A stretch of DNA of 64,000 bases from Thermoplasmata archaeon (GTDB lineage Archaea; Thermoplasmatota; Thermoplasmata; Lutacidiplasmatales; UBA184). Shown piece by piece: positions 1 to 8,761 of this stretch (positions are counted from its first letter, which is position 1; each line of letters starts with the position of its first letter). The DNA lies in contig DAHXNZ010000005.1 in the NCBI GenBank assembly GCA_027365105.1, positions 1 through 64,000 of the forward strand. Reading direction: 5' to 3'. The position numbers were made by a program, and so were the translations under genes. A model generated the notes under the pieces. The model was not told the DNA's origin, did not search any database, and saw nothing but the letters and a program-made list of their open reading frames with translations.

Positions 1-1
1 C

Positions 2-88
2 CTGCGAGCGGTGAGTTACAACCTGAGGAGGCTGGCGTATCTGAAGTGGACCGAACGGGAGCTACGGCTGGATCGAATCGCCGCCTGA
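2..88 (+). CDS. C-terminal end of a transposase-like protein (partial)
   Basis: An open frame enters from the left edge and stops with TGA at 86-88, giving 28 residues that contain the string YNLRRL followed by a charged tail. A YNLRRL-like segment near the C-terminus is seen in DDE transposases of the IS4/IS5 type, so this may be the end of an insertion-sequence transposase. The piece is too short to be certain. The non-coding stretch that follows would fit the right flank of an element, but I could not recognise an inverted repeat. Confidence 0.35.
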   Translation: MRAVSYNLRRLAYLKWTERELRLDRIAA

Positions 89-720
89 CGAGAGGGGAAC
101 ACGGGAGGTTTTGTCCCAAGCTCGGGCATGGGGCGCGGAATCGCATTTCCCGAGGGAACCCCGCTCGGCCGAGTGAATCGGACCCCGGGGTGGGGGAGGG
201 CTGAGATCGAGGACCACCGCGGATCGGGGCCCGTGACTCTTCCCCCCGTCATCCCGGGATCCTTCACCCGCCGACGATCCCGCCGGTGGAGGGTCGCCAT
301 GACCTCCCATGCCGTCACCGGTCCGCTCGTACCGGCCGGGGGGTTGATCCCAGGGCACGATCGAAGCCGGCCGCGCGAGTCCGCTCCGCTGCCTGCGCGC
401 GGGATCGGCGGGGCGCCCGGGGCCGAACCGGCCCGAGCCATCGGATTCCGGGGCCCCGGATCCTTCGCTGAGCCCGGCGCCGCGCGGGCCCTTGGCCGGT
501 CGGGCGACCGCGGGGGCCCCCGTCGATCAGGTCCGCGAAGATCGCGGGAGGGTGCTACGCGCACCCCGCGGGGCCGAATCGAACCGGATCGGGGAGTGGA
601 CCGCCGACGAGGTCGTCCCCTCAAGGTAGCCCCGCCGCGGACTCGCCATGGGTCCTCGGAGGGCGGCCGCTTCGGGACCGGCGGGTCAGGGGGTTTCGGA
701 ACGTGCAGATGGGGCGGAAC
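89..720. other. Intergenic stretch with no recognisable gene
   Basis: About 630 bases without a supportable gene. Long open frames exist on both strands, but they are Arg/Pro/Gly-rich, typical of chance ORFs at this GC content, and match no family I know. I looked for conserved cores of RNase P RNA and SRP RNA and did not find them. It may be degraded flank of the transposase-like fragment on its left. Confidence 0.5.
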
Positions 721-729
721 GGTTAATAG
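721..729 (+). promoter_or_regulatory. TATA-like box for the Lrp-domain gene
   Basis: The AT-rich GGTTAATAG lies in very GC-rich sequence about 30 nt before the GTG start at 757, the spacing expected of an archaeal TATA box serving a leaderless transcript. Confidence 0.55.
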
Positions 730-756
730 CCGGTCCCCCACCTCGACGGGCCATCT

Positions 757-990
757 GTGGAGCTCATCTATCTTCTGGCCCGGGTCGACGTCGGCCGGCT
801 GGAGGAGGTCGTGCACCGCCTCCAGGAGATCCGGGAGGTCGCCGAGGTCCAGGCGGTCACCGGCCCGTACGACGTGATCGTGAAGGTGGAGGCCGAGCGG
901 ATCCCGACCGCGCTCGACGTGGTGCTGCAGCGGATCCGGAAGATCCCGGGCCTCCTCACCACGGAGACTTTGGTCGCGGTCGGGCGCTGA
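757..990 (+). CDS. Stand-alone Lrp/AsnC ligand-binding (RAM) domain protein
   Basis: This 77-residue protein starts with GTG and reads as a single Lrp/AsnC effector-binding domain: a beta strand (VELIYLLARVDVG), a helix containing EEVVHRLQEI, then AVTGPYDVIVKVEA, which carries the family's G-x-Y-D segment. There is no helix-turn-helix, so it does not bind DNA by itself. Family members of this size assemble into dimers or decamers that sense amino acids or partner with full-length Lrp proteins. The TATA-like box about 30 nt upstream supports the GTG start and a leaderless mRNA. The peroxiredoxin gene 58 nt downstream has its own TATA-like box. Confidence 0.8.
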   Translation: MELIYLLARVDVGRLEEVVHRLQEIREVAEVQAVTGPYDVIVKVEAERIPTALDVVLQRIRKIPGLLTTETLVAVGR

Positions 991-1018
991 GGCCCCGGGG
1001 CCGGAGCCCGGGGGCGAA

Positions 1019-1026
1019 GGATAAGA
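1019..1026 (+). promoter_or_regulatory. TATA-like box for the peroxiredoxin gene
   Basis: GGATAAGA is centred about 27 nt upstream of the ATG at 1049, again consistent with leaderless transcription. Confidence 0.5.
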
Positions 1027-1048
1027 CCTCGGGGTACCTGGGGAGAGC

Positions 1049-1489
1049 ATGGTCGACGTAGGGGCCAAAGCGCCCGATTTTGACGCGAAGCTGGCCGACG
1101 GCTCGCCGTTTCGGCTCTCCTCCCTGAAGGGCGCCTCCGTGATCCTCTACTTTTACCCGAAGGCGGACACTCCCGGCTGCACCATCGAGTCGAAGGGCTT
1201 CCGTGACGACCATGCCCAGTACCGCACGCGGAAGGTCGAGGTCGTCGGGGTCAGCGTCGACGACTGCCCGGCCCAGAAGGCCTTCGCCGAGAAGTACGGG
1301 CTCCCGTTCCGCCTCGTCGCGGACCCGGAAAAGTCGGTGGCCCGGGCCTACGGCGTGCTCGGCCCTCAGGGCGTGGCCCGGCGGGTCTCCTTCCTCCTGG
1401 GGCCGGACCACGAGGTCCTCGAGATCGTCGACAGCCCGAAGGCCGACATCCATCTCGCCGCGGCGCGGCGTCGTTTTCTCGGCGCCTAG
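1049..1489 (+). CDS. Peroxiredoxin, BCP/PrxQ type
   Basis: This 146-residue thioredoxin-fold thiol peroxidase would reduce hydrogen peroxide and organic hydroperoxides in the cytoplasm. The peroxidatic site is the DTPGCT motif, with the catalytic cysteine at residue 44. In BCP proteins of the E. coli type the resolving cysteine lies five residues later, but here that position (49) is lysine. A second cysteine at residue 73 (VDDCPAQ) could resolve the sulfenic acid as in the other PrxQ subtype, otherwise the enzyme would be 1-Cys. Length is normal for the family. The next gene (MMPL exporter) is convergent, about 40 nt away. Confidence 0.92.
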   Translation: MVDVGAKAPDFDAKLADGSPFRLSSLKGASVILYFYPKADTPGCTIESKGFRDDHAQYRTRKVEVVGVSVDDCPAQKAFAEKYGLPFRLVADPEKSVARAYGVLGPQGVARRVSFLLGPDHEVLEIVDSPKADIHLAAARRRFLGA

Positions 1490-1528
1490 ACTCCTCCCGG
1501 GCGTCGGGTCGGGCGCGCATCGGCCCGC

Positions 1529-4500
1529 TCAGGGCCGGGGGGGTTCCGCGGGAGGGGCGCCCCGAGCCGGGGAGCCCCGGCCAAAGAACCCCCAGACCCG
1601 ATCCCCGAGGAGTTGGAGCGCGGCCGGGACCAGGTAGGTCCGGACCACCATCGCGTCCAGCACGACCGCCACGGCGACCGAGAAGCCGATCGCCCGCAGG
1701 ATCGTGAAGTTCCCCACCGACAGGATCGCGAAGGCGCTCGCCAGGATGATCGCGGCGGCGGTGATGATCCCCCCGGTCCGGCCGACGGCAGTGACCGCCG
1801 CGTCGCTGGACCCTCGGCCCCGCATCCGCTCCTCGCGGACCCGGGTCAGGAGGAAGATGTTGTAGTCGATCCCGAGCCCGAGGATGAGGATGAACAGGAC
1901 GGTCGGCACGAAGAAGAAGAGGGGCAACCCCAGTCCCTGCTGCAGGGTGAGGTCGGTGAGCGCCCACGACCAGAGGATCGAGAGCCCGATCGTCCCGACC
2001 GCCATGAGGGGGAGGATCCAGCTCCGCAGGACGACCGCGAGGACGAGGAAGAGTCCGACGCTGACCGCCACGACCAGCCTCAGGGTCGCCTGGGAGGTCT
2101 GCTGGGCGAGGTCCCGGGTCGCCGGGGCCCCGCCCGCATAGGCGGCCTTTTCGAGGGCCGGATGGTCCACGGCATACGCCTGGACCGAGGAGGCGATCGA
2201 ATCGATCGCCTGGATCGCGGTCACCGAAAGTCCGCTCGCGTTCGTCTGGATCGCGACGAGCGCGGTCCGTCCGTCGAGCCCGACGTACGTCGAGACCAGC
2301 TGGTGGAGTTCGAGCTGTACGGCCGGGGGCAGCTGGCCGAACTCGAGCCAGTCGGAGAGCGGCGCCCCGCCCGGACCCACGAGCGATTGGACCCGGGCGA
2401 CCCCGGGCGTCCCGCCTACCCGTTGGGTCAGGTTCGCGAGGTCGGAGAGCTCGGTCGCGTTGACGGCCGTGCCGAGGACGAGTGGGCTGCGGAACGTGAG
2501 CAGCGCGGTCGATGGGAACGCGAAGCCGGGGCCGAACTGCCGGCCGAGCTCACTGAGCCCGTCGGTCGCCGAACTCCCGCTCGGAAGCTGCCGGTAGAAG
2601 TCGTAGGAGATCGGAACCGAGAGCGCGATGAGCCCGAGCGGGATCGAGACGATCAGGATGAGGGCCACGATCGATCGGGGCCGCCGCTGGCTGAGCCGGC
2701 CGGCGCGGTAAAAGTAGGTGCGCTCGCCCCGCAGCCGGTCGCGGACCCCCGCGGCATGCCGCTCGAACCGGGCGCCGCTGGTCGGCCAGAAGATCCGGGG
2801 GCCGAGCAGCCGCAACGCGGCCGGAACGAGGGTGAGCGAGAGGAGGACCGTGATGAGGATGGCCAGCGAGAGGACCATCCCCCACTGGCTCAGCAGGCTG
2901 ACCCCGCTGAAGGCGAGGGCCAAGGTGGCCAGGATCGCCGTCGCTCCGCTCGTCGCCACCGACTGCCCGGCCCAGGTCGTCGCCCGGACGACCGCCTCCT
3001 CCCGGCTCCGGCCGGCCACCAGTTCCTCCCGGTACCGGGCCACGATGAAGACCGAATAGTCGGTCCCGATCCCGAGGACAAACGTGGTTTCGAGCGTGAT
3101 GGCCGTCGAGTCGACGTGGCCGAAGAGGGTCGCCAGGAGCACGAGGCCGCCGAGCCCGATCGCGAGCGCGGTGCCGATCCCCGCGAATGTGACGAGGGGG
3201 GTCAGCGGGCTGCGGAAGTAGAGCATCGTGATGATCAGCAGCGTCCCGAGCGTCAGCGGAAGGACGAGGGCCAACGAGCTCGCCAGCACGGTGCTCTCGT
3301 CCTGGTCCAGGGGCGCCGGGCCGGTCTGGTAGGCCGTGAACCGGTGGGCCGGGTCGGACCGGTGGAGGACGTTCGTCAGGAGACCCTGGAGGGCGGTCAC
3401 GTCCTGGAAGACCGGCGAGGCGCCCGCGGCATCGGTATAGCTGTCGGACACCCGGAACCCGATCTGGATCAGGCTCGCGGTTCCCCCGGGGCTCACCCAG
3501 GAGTCCTGGAGGGATGCGGGCACCGGCAGCGGCTCCTGGGCCAGCGTCGTGCCGGCCACAAGGCGCTGCGCGAAGGTGAGCAGCGCCGAGGGCGACGGCG
3601 GAGTGGTTCCGAACTCCGTGAGGACCGTCTGGACCCAGGATGCGGGATACGGAGCCAGGAAGCCCGGGGTGGCGTCCTGGACGGCCGAGGCGATCGCGGA
3701 GGGTTCGGTATAGTTGGAAAGCCCGAGGTCCGCGAGGACGACCCGCCCCGGGGTCCGTTCGGCCGGGTTCGATATTTCGGCATCGATGAGAGGGGCGAGG
3801 TTGATCCGGGCCGCCGCTTCGACGCAGGCGACCTGGGCCGCGGTGCCGTTCGCCGAGGCGCACCTTAGGGTGCCGTTGAAGCCGGAACCGGATCCGTTGT
3901 ATCCAAAGTAGACCGCCTGCAGGACGGCCCGTTCGTACGGCGCGGTCGAGCCGCTGAACTGGGCCTGGGTCGCCACGTAGGCCGGGTAGTTGGAATCGGA
4001 CGGCGGGGCACTCGTGTTCTGGGCGACCATCCGGCTCCAGGTGGCGTAGAAGAGGGCCGGCGGCGCCCAGAGGAGCTGCGCCGATTCGTTGACCGCCGTG
4101 CGGAGCTCCGCAGCGAGCTTCCAGGTCGCGTCGGCCTGCCCCGCCAGGTACTCCGCATAGCTCGAATAGATGCTGGCGACCGAACTGACGTAGCGGAGGG
4201 CCGGATCGTTCTCGATCGCCGAGGTCAAGTTGAGTACGGCTCGCTGGGCATACGCGTCGGTCACGTTCGAGCCCACGATCAGGATCAGGCTGGACGTCGG
4301 GGCGCCCGTGGTGTTCGGGAAGAGCAGGGCGAGTTCGGCCGCCGCCTGGCCGCTCGGTGAATTGGAGGGGAGGTTCGTCGCCGAGTTGTTGGTGACCGAT
4401 CCGAGCAGGGGCAGAAACGGGAGCGTGATCACCAGGACCGCGACCCAGAACGCGACCGGGTACCAGGGGTGCCGGACAATCCAGCGCCCCAGGGCGCGGA

Positions 4501-4546
4501 ACATTCGGGGGCCCCGCCCTTGATGGAGTTCCTCCTCCGAGTGCAC
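1529..4546 (-). CDS. RND/MMPL-family membrane exporter
   Basis: This 1005-residue protein has the duplicated RND layout: an N-terminal membrane segment after RWIVRHPWYP, a large extracytoplasmic domain of about 330 residues rich in N-glycosylation sequons, a cluster of about five membrane segments, then a second helix, a second external domain and a second cluster. The membrane-embedded acidic motifs GIGTDYSVFIVARYREE and GLGIDYNIFLLTRVREE mark the proton-relay helix of each half as in MmpL/SecDF-like transporters. The likely role is proton-driven export of lipids or hydrophobic compounds; the substrate is unknown. The GTG start is placed about 27 nt after a TATA-like CTTATGAAG on this strand, so the mRNA should be leaderless. 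A related 882-residue protein lies at 30036-32684. Confidence 0.88.
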   Translation of the reverse strand: MHSEEELHQGRGPRMFRALGRWIVRHPWYPVAFWVAVLVITLPFLPLLGSVTNNSATNLPSNSPSGQAAAELALLFPNTTGAPTSSLILIVGSNVTDAYAQRAVLNLTSAIENDPALRYVSSVASIYSSYAEYLAGQADATWKLAAELRTAVNESAQLLWAPPALFYATWSRMVAQNTSAPPSDSNYPAYVATQAQFSGSTAPYERAVLQAVYFGYNGSGSGFNGTLRCASANGTAAQVACVEAAARINLAPLIDAEISNPAERTPGRVVLADLGLSNYTEPSAIASAVQDATPGFLAPYPASWVQTVLTEFGTTPPSPSALLTFAQRLVAGTTLAQEPLPVPASLQDSWVSPGGTASLIQIGFRVSDSYTDAAGASPVFQDVTALQGLLTNVLHRSDPAHRFTAYQTGPAPLDQDESTVLASSLALVLPLTLGTLLIITMLYFRSPLTPLVTFAGIGTALAIGLGGLVLLATLFGHVDSTAITLETTFVLGIGTDYSVFIVARYREELVAGRSREEAVVRATTWAGQSVATSGATAILATLALAFSGVSLLSQWGMVLSLAILITVLLSLTLVPAALRLLGPRIFWPTSGARFERHAAGVRDRLRGERTYFYRAGRLSQRRPRSIVALILIVSIPLGLIALSVPISYDFYRQLPSGSSATDGLSELGRQFGPGFAFPSTALLTFRSPLVLGTAVNATELSDLANLTQRVGGTPGVARVQSLVGPGGAPLSDWLEFGQLPPAVQLELHQLVSTYVGLDGRTALVAIQTNASGLSVTAIQAIDSIASSVQAYAVDHPALEKAAYAGGAPATRDLAQQTSQATLRLVVAVSVGLFLVLAVVLRSWILPLMAVGTIGLSILWSWALTDLTLQQGLGLPLFFFVPTVLFILILGLGIDYNIFLLTRVREERMRGRGSSDAAVTAVGRTGGIITAAAIILASAFAILSVGNFTILRAIGFSVAVAVVLDAMVVRTYLVPAALQLLGDRVWGFFGRGSPARGAPPAEPPRP

Positions 4547-4568
4547 GGTCTCACCGGCAGAGATGCTC

Positions 4569-4577
4569 CTTCATAAG
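4569..4577 (-). promoter_or_regulatory. TATA-like box for the MMPL exporter
   Basis: On the minus strand CTTATGAAG sits about 27 nt before the GTG start at 4546 and overlaps the stop codon of the upstream pseudouridine synthase gene. Confidence 0.45.
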
Positions 4578-5533
4578 CCGTGGGGGGCCGCGGCGCTGGA
4601 CGGCTTCGGGGGAGGGGGCCGCCAGAGCGGGAGGTAGTCGGTCGCTTCGGCGAGGACCCGTCGGGTCTCGACCACCCAGCCGGACCGGACCGTGCCGAGC
4701 TCCTCGGAGCCCACCCGGGCCTCGCCGACCGCCACGATCTCCCCCCGACGGTTGACCATCGCGACCGAGGCCCCTCGGGCAAATGGGGTGGGAAGGTGGA
4801 GGATCCCGCCCCGCGCGAGCGACGCGCCGTGGGCGACGGCCGCCGCCGCCGCCTCCTTGAGCAGGATCTTCGGGAACTCCTGCCAAACCTCCTCGAGGGG
4901 GTGGAGCGCCGCGAGCGCCGGCCCCAGATCGCCGGTCCGGGCCCGCGCGAGGGCGTCCTCCAATTCGGTGACCGTGATCGACCGGTCCTCCCGGAACGGG
5001 CCGGTGCCGACCCGACGCAGTTCCTCGAGGTGGGCTTCGGTGCCCAGCGCCTCCCCGAGGTCGACCGCGAGCGTGCGCAGGTAGGTCCCTGAATCGGCGG
5101 TCACATCGAGCAGCACCCTCGGCGGATCGATCTCCACGATCGACAGCCGGTGGATCCGCCGGATCCGGCGCTCCCGCTTGACCGCCGAACGGACCGGCGG
5201 GGTCTGGAAGATCGCCGACTGGAACTCCGACGCGACCCGTTCAATCTCGGCGACCGGGACCGGGCCGTGGAGGACCATCACCCCGACGTACCGCTTCGAG
5301 AACTCGAGGACCAGCGGGATCAGCTTGAGGGCGCGGCCGACCCCGACCCAGAGGAGGCCCGAGACGTTCGGGTCCAGCGTCCCGGCGTGCCCGGCCCGCT
5401 CGACGCCGAGCAGATCCCGCACCCAGGCGGTCACCTGGTGGGAGGACGGTCCGCGAGGCTTGTCGATCAGGAGGAAGGTGCCGGCGGAGAGCCGGTCGGT
5501 CAGTTCGTCCGGCCACGGGGCGACCGCGGTCAC
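4571..5533 (-). CDS. cbf5: tRNA/rRNA pseudouridine synthase Cbf5 (TruB family)
   Basis: This 320-residue archaeal Cbf5/TruB enzyme isomerises uridine to pseudouridine, guided by H/ACA RNAs in rRNA and stand-alone at position 55 of tRNA. The catalytic aspartate is D54 in the motif HAGTLDP, followed by SGLLWVGVGRALKL. The KYVGVMVLHG strand and the SGTYLRTLAVDLGE segment are also typical. A C-terminal PUA domain occupies roughly residues 215-295 (AHGASLARGGI, VAMVNRRGEIVAVG). The GTG start overlaps the stop of cytidylate kinase (GTGA), so the two genes are probably translationally coupled. In many archaea this gene closes the same ribosomal protein supercluster, as here. Confidence 0.95.
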   Translation of the reverse strand: MTAVAPWPDELTDRLSAGTFLLIDKPRGPSSHQVTAWVRDLLGVERAGHAGTLDPNVSGLLWVGVGRALKLIPLVLEFSKRYVGVMVLHGPVPVAEIERVASEFQSAIFQTPPVRSAVKRERRIRRIHRLSIVEIDPPRVLLDVTADSGTYLRTLAVDLGEALGTEAHLEELRRVGTGPFREDRSITVTELEDALARARTGDLGPALAALHPLEEVWQEFPKILLKEAAAAAVAHGASLARGGILHLPTPFARGASVAMVNRRGEIVAVGEARVGSEELGTVRSGWVVETRRVLAEATDYLPLWRPPPPKPSSAAAPHGL

Positions 5534-6066
5534 CCGGATCCCCCCGGCAGCCGTCCGATGAGCCGCTCGACCACGTCGGGGGGCGTCAGGTCCGACGAGT
5601 CGATGGTCGTGTCGTCCGACTCGGCGGTGAGGTCGATGCCGTAGAGTCGCCGGTACCGGGCGATCTCGCTCGCCTCCCGCCCGGCGATCCGGCGGGCGGC
5701 CTCCTCGATCCCGAGGCCGTCCCGATGCGCCACCCGGGCCGCCCGGATCTCGGGCCGGGCCGTCACGATGAACCCGTAGACGGCCACCCCTCGGCGGCGG
5801 GCGAGCGGCCCCTGGATCCGTCCGTCGAGGACATGCCCCGGCCGGGCGAACTCCTGGACCCGCCGGTCGAGCCGCTCGTCGACCTCGGGGTGCGCCAGCG
5901 CGAACCCCGAATACTCCTCGACGGTCATGCCCCGCGCCCGGCCCTCGGCCCGGAAAAACTCTCCGACGGAGACGTACGTGAGGCCGAGGCGGAGCGCGAG
6001 CGCCCGCCCGGCGGTCGACTTGCCCCCGCCGGGGGGTCCCCCGAGGGTGATCGGGCGGTCGATCAC
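5530..6066 (-). CDS. cmk: Cytidylate kinase
   Basis: This 178-residue archaeal-type CMP kinase phosphorylates CMP/dCMP with ATP. The P-loop GPPGGGKST lies at residues 10-18 and is followed by a helix and the TYVSVGEFFR segment. HVLDGRIQGPLA, the RVAHRDG region and REASEIARYRRLYGID match the NMP-binding and lid regions of archaeal CMK. The start is taken as the GTG at 6066, which overlaps the DUF106 stop as GTGA. The open frame continues upstream, but only as shadow of the DUF106 gene. Confidence 0.92.
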   Translation of the reverse strand: MIDRPITLGGPPGGGKSTAGRALALRLGLTYVSVGEFFRAEGRARGMTVEEYSGFALAHPEVDERLDRRVQEFARPGHVLDGRIQGPLARRRGVAVYGFIVTARPEIRAARVAHRDGLGIEEAARRIAGREASEIARYRRLYGIDLTAESDDTTIDSSDLTPPDVVERLIGRLPGGSG

Positions 6067-6896
6067 GAGGAGCCCCCCGTCGCGGCGGGAGCCGACCGCG
6101 CGATCGGGAGGCCTTTGCGTTCGGCGTAGCGCTGGAGCCAGTAGTGCTTCAGCAGCCGTCGGAAGATCAGCGACAGGGGCACCGTGTAGAGGCTGAAGAT
6201 CACGAACCAGACCGGGATTGGCCCGATGATCGTCGTCATGAGGTTCACCGAGGTCCCGCCGAGGAAGATGGTCTGCTGGGCCACCGTGGCGTCCCCGATC
6301 ACGACCCCCACCCAGCTGTAGATGAGGATCAGCAGGAACCAGGTGATCGCCATCCCCTTGAACTGCGCGATCGAGACCTCGCTCGAGAGCCGGGTCAGTC
6401 GGTCCTGGTGGGGCCGGAGGGCCGCCGTCCGGTCCTTTTTCCCGGATCGGATCGCCTCCATCTGGACCTTCCGGAACGCCGAGCTCCACTTCTGGACCGT
6501 CGCGGCCTTGACCCAATCGGTCGCCCAGTTGTACGCGAGGGCGGTGATCAGCATCTCGATCGCCCCGGCGAGGGCCATCGTGACCAGGATGTGCTGGCTC
6601 CCGAAGCCGATCGCGAGGTAGAGCGGGCCCGGGTGGGCCGGGCTGGTCCCGAGCAGGCTGATGATCGAGTTCCGGGCGCTCGCGTCGATGAGCATCCACA
6701 ACCCGAGCATCCCGAGGAAGACGAGGACGAAGGTCGAGAACTTGAAGGTCGGGGGCGGGGGGCGGACCGCCAGGCGGGGCGCCGGCGAGTCGGCCGGAGC
6801 CGTCGGTTCGCTGACGGTCTCCGCTTCGGGCTCCGTCTCGGTCTCGTCGTCGGGCTCCGAGGCCGAGGAAAGGGGCGTATCCTCCGAGAGCGGCAT
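6063..6896 (-). CDS. DUF106/EMC3-like membrane insertase (Oxa1 superfamily)
   Basis: This 277-residue protein belongs to the archaeal DUF106 family, related to eukaryotic EMC3/TMCO1 and bacterial YidC, which helps insert short membrane proteins. An acidic, proline-rich cytoplasmic N-terminus (about 50 residues) precedes a membrane helix (FSTFVLVFLGMLGLWMLID), a second helix, a charged coiled-coil-like stretch (KAATVQKWSSAFRKVQMEAI) and then two to three helices near the C-terminus. It lies between secY and cmk, the usual archaeal location, five bases after secY. Co-expression with the translocon fits an insertion role. Confidence 0.85.
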   Translation of the reverse strand: MPLSEDTPLSSASEPDDETETEPEAETVSEPTAPADSPAPRLAVRPPPPTFKFSTFVLVFLGMLGLWMLIDASARNSIISLLGTSPAHPGPLYLAIGFGSQHILVTMALAGAIEMLITALAYNWATDWVKAATVQKWSSAFRKVQMEAIRSGKKDRTAALRPHQDRLTRLSSEVSIAQFKGMAITWFLLILIYSWVGVVIGDATVAQQTIFLGGTSVNLMTTIIGPIPVWFVIFSLYTVPLSLIFRRLLKHYWLQRYAERKGLPIARSAPAATGGSS

Positions 6897-6900
6897 GGGG

Positions 6901-8664
6901 CTAGGCCTCCCCGCCGATGAAGCGCCGCAGGAGCGGATTCATTTCCATCAGCTGCTCCTGGCCCATCGCTTCGTAGAGGTTGATGATGATCCCGACCATC
7001 AGCAGCACCCCGGTGCCGCTCGCGCTGCCCACCGTCCCGATGAGGTCGGCCCCGGCGGCGAGCGCCCCGACGGCTGCGCCGGAGATGACGGTGATGACGG
7101 GGATGTACCGTTCGAGGACGCGCCGCAGCACCCGGGGCTCCCGACGGAATCCGGGGATCTGCATGCCGGACGATTCGATCTGGCGGGCGACCGCCTCCGG
7201 ACCCATGTTCGTCGTCTGGATCCAGAACTTCGCGAACAGGATCGACCCCCCGACCATCGCCCCGAAGTAGACGACCACGTGGAGGAGTCCTTGCCACCAG
7301 GCGTGGCCCAGGAGGTAGGTGCCGTACGTGGCCGGGTTCAGGATCGGCAACAGCCAGGACTCCAGTCCGTTGACCTGGGAGAGGTAGAACGCCCCACCCG
7401 TGAGCGGCGTGGTCTGTTGGATCGCCAACGCCGTCGCCTGGGCGGCCGTCGGGTACCCGCCGATCCACCACTGGTGCCCGATCAGGGGGAAGCTCGCGAG
7501 CGTCGGGTTGGTCCAGAGCAGGATGCTGAACATCGAGACGTTGGCGAGGAGGGCCGCCATCAGGATGACCGGGATGTTGGAGGCGTAGATCAGGCGGAGC
7601 GGGTAGCGGCCCCGGGCGCCGCGGGCCTCCGCGTGGGAGAGCGGAAGCTCGATGCGCGTCGACTCGGTCCACGCGACCACGAAGAAGATGACCGCGGTCC
7701 CGACCAGCGCGATGATCGGATTCGGCGGATGGAGGAAGACCTGTTCCCAGCCCCCTTGGGACATCTGGGCGGGCGTGAAGGTGGTCAGGAAGTAGATCGT
7801 CTTCGGGATCGTGCCGCTCGGCGGGTTCGCGGTGCTGATCGCGCCCGCCGAGCCGGGCAACCAGTTGAGCGTCCCTTGGACGATCTGCTGGCTGACCCCC
7901 GCCGCGATGAAGAGCGAAATTCCGCTGCCGATCCCCCACTTGGAGATCACCTCGTCCATCAGGAAGACCAGGTAGCTGCCGAAGGCGATCTGGGCGATGA
8001 TGATCGCGTTCGCCAGGAGGACGCCGTTGCCCGGCGAGGCCGAGTTGAGGCTGGCCACGATCGAGGAGGAGGGCGAGAGGTAGCCGAAGACCTGGGGGAC
8101 CGCCTCGACGAAGATCATGACGAGGACAAGGATCTTCTGGGCCGACTGGTAGGTGCCCTTGTCCTCGTCATCGGTCAGGTCGAGGTTGATGATCTTCGCC
8201 CCGACGAAGAGCTGCATCACGATCGAGGCGGTGACGATCGGTCCGATGCCGAGTTGCATCAGCGTCCCCTGGGCTCCGGCGAGGATCGCCCGGTAGCTCG
8301 CGAAGAGATCGATGACCGTGGCCTGGTCGACACCGAAGAGGAAGATGTTGGTCAGGAGGAAGTAGAGCAGGACGATGCCGATCGTCCAGAACATCTTCGT
8401 ACGGAAGTGGACGTGCCCCTTCGGTTGGGTGATGGCCGGAAGCCGGCCGGCGATCGGTTTGAGACCGTAGAGCTTCGACTTCGGCCCGCTGTAGGAGAGG
8501 CCCAAGTAGAGGAGACCGAACAGGACGAAGGTGATGACGGCGGTGAGGCCCAGGGCGATCGGCGTCGGGTGCGCCCAGAACCAGGCGAGGGCGACCAGGC
8601 CCACCGCGATCACCCCGAGCGGGATGGCCCAGCGCGTGTCCCGGGGGATCTCCTCGTCTACCAT
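6901..8664 (-). CDS. secY: Preprotein translocase subunit SecY
   Basis: This 587-residue pore subunit of the Sec61/SecYEG channel moves unfolded proteins across, or into, the membrane. About ten hydrophobic segments are visible. An N-terminal region with additional membrane segments precedes the plug-containing part near MQLGIGPIVTASIVMQLFVGAK, a highly conserved SecY segment. The cytosolic loop TESTRIELPLSHAEARGARGRYPLRLIYASNIPVI contacts the ribosome. It is longer than the usual 430-490 residues because of an N-terminal extension and a long external insert near residues 390-440. A strong TATA box 30 nt upstream suggests that secY and the genes behind it have their own leaderless promoter although they follow the ribosomal block. 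Confidence 0.97.
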   Translation of the reverse strand: MVDEEIPRDTRWAIPLGVIAVGLVALAWFWAHPTPIALGLTAVITFVLFGLLYLGLSYSGPKSKLYGLKPIAGRLPAITQPKGHVHFRTKMFWTIGIVLLYFLLTNIFLFGVDQATVIDLFASYRAILAGAQGTLMQLGIGPIVTASIVMQLFVGAKIINLDLTDDEDKGTYQSAQKILVLVMIFVEAVPQVFGYLSPSSSIVASLNSASPGNGVLLANAIIIAQIAFGSYLVFLMDEVISKWGIGSGISLFIAAGVSQQIVQGTLNWLPGSAGAISTANPPSGTIPKTIYFLTTFTPAQMSQGGWEQVFLHPPNPIIALVGTAVIFFVVAWTESTRIELPLSHAEARGARGRYPLRLIYASNIPVILMAALLANVSMFSILLWTNPTLASFPLIGHQWWIGGYPTAAQATALAIQQTTPLTGGAFYLSQVNGLESWLLPILNPATYGTYLLGHAWWQGLLHVVVYFGAMVGGSILFAKFWIQTTNMGPEAVARQIESSGMQIPGFRREPRVLRRVLERYIPVITVISGAAVGALAAGADLIGTVGSASGTGVLLMVGIIINLYEAMGQEQLMEMNPLLRRFIGGEA

Positions 8665-8692
8665 GATGCGCGAGCCATCGAGCAGTGGGCCG

Positions 8693-8702
8693 ATTTATAT
8701 AG
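8693..8702 (-). promoter_or_regulatory. TATA box for secY
   Basis: CTATATAAAT on the minus strand lies about 30 nt before the secY ATG at 8664. It is one of the clearest TATA boxes in the window and splits secY-DUF106-cmk-cbf5 from the upstream ribosomal genes as a possible separate transcription unit. Confidence 0.75.
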
Positions 8703-8761
8703 TCTGCGGGGGGAGAACCGCGCTCCGGACCTTGACCCAGGCCGTTCGGGCCGCATCCCGC

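Noticed and set aside
89-720. Possible RNase P RNA or SRP RNA
   Set aside because: No conserved core motifs could be found by eye.
16-1068. 350-residue open frame on the minus strand
   Set aside because: Pro/Arg/Asp-rich, spans the antisense of the Lrp-domain gene and the gap; typical shadow frame at high GC.
1613-3868. 751-residue plus-strand frame opposite the MMPL exporter
   Set aside because: Composition dominated by Arg, Asp, Gly and Pro with no family match; it mirrors the real exporter gene.
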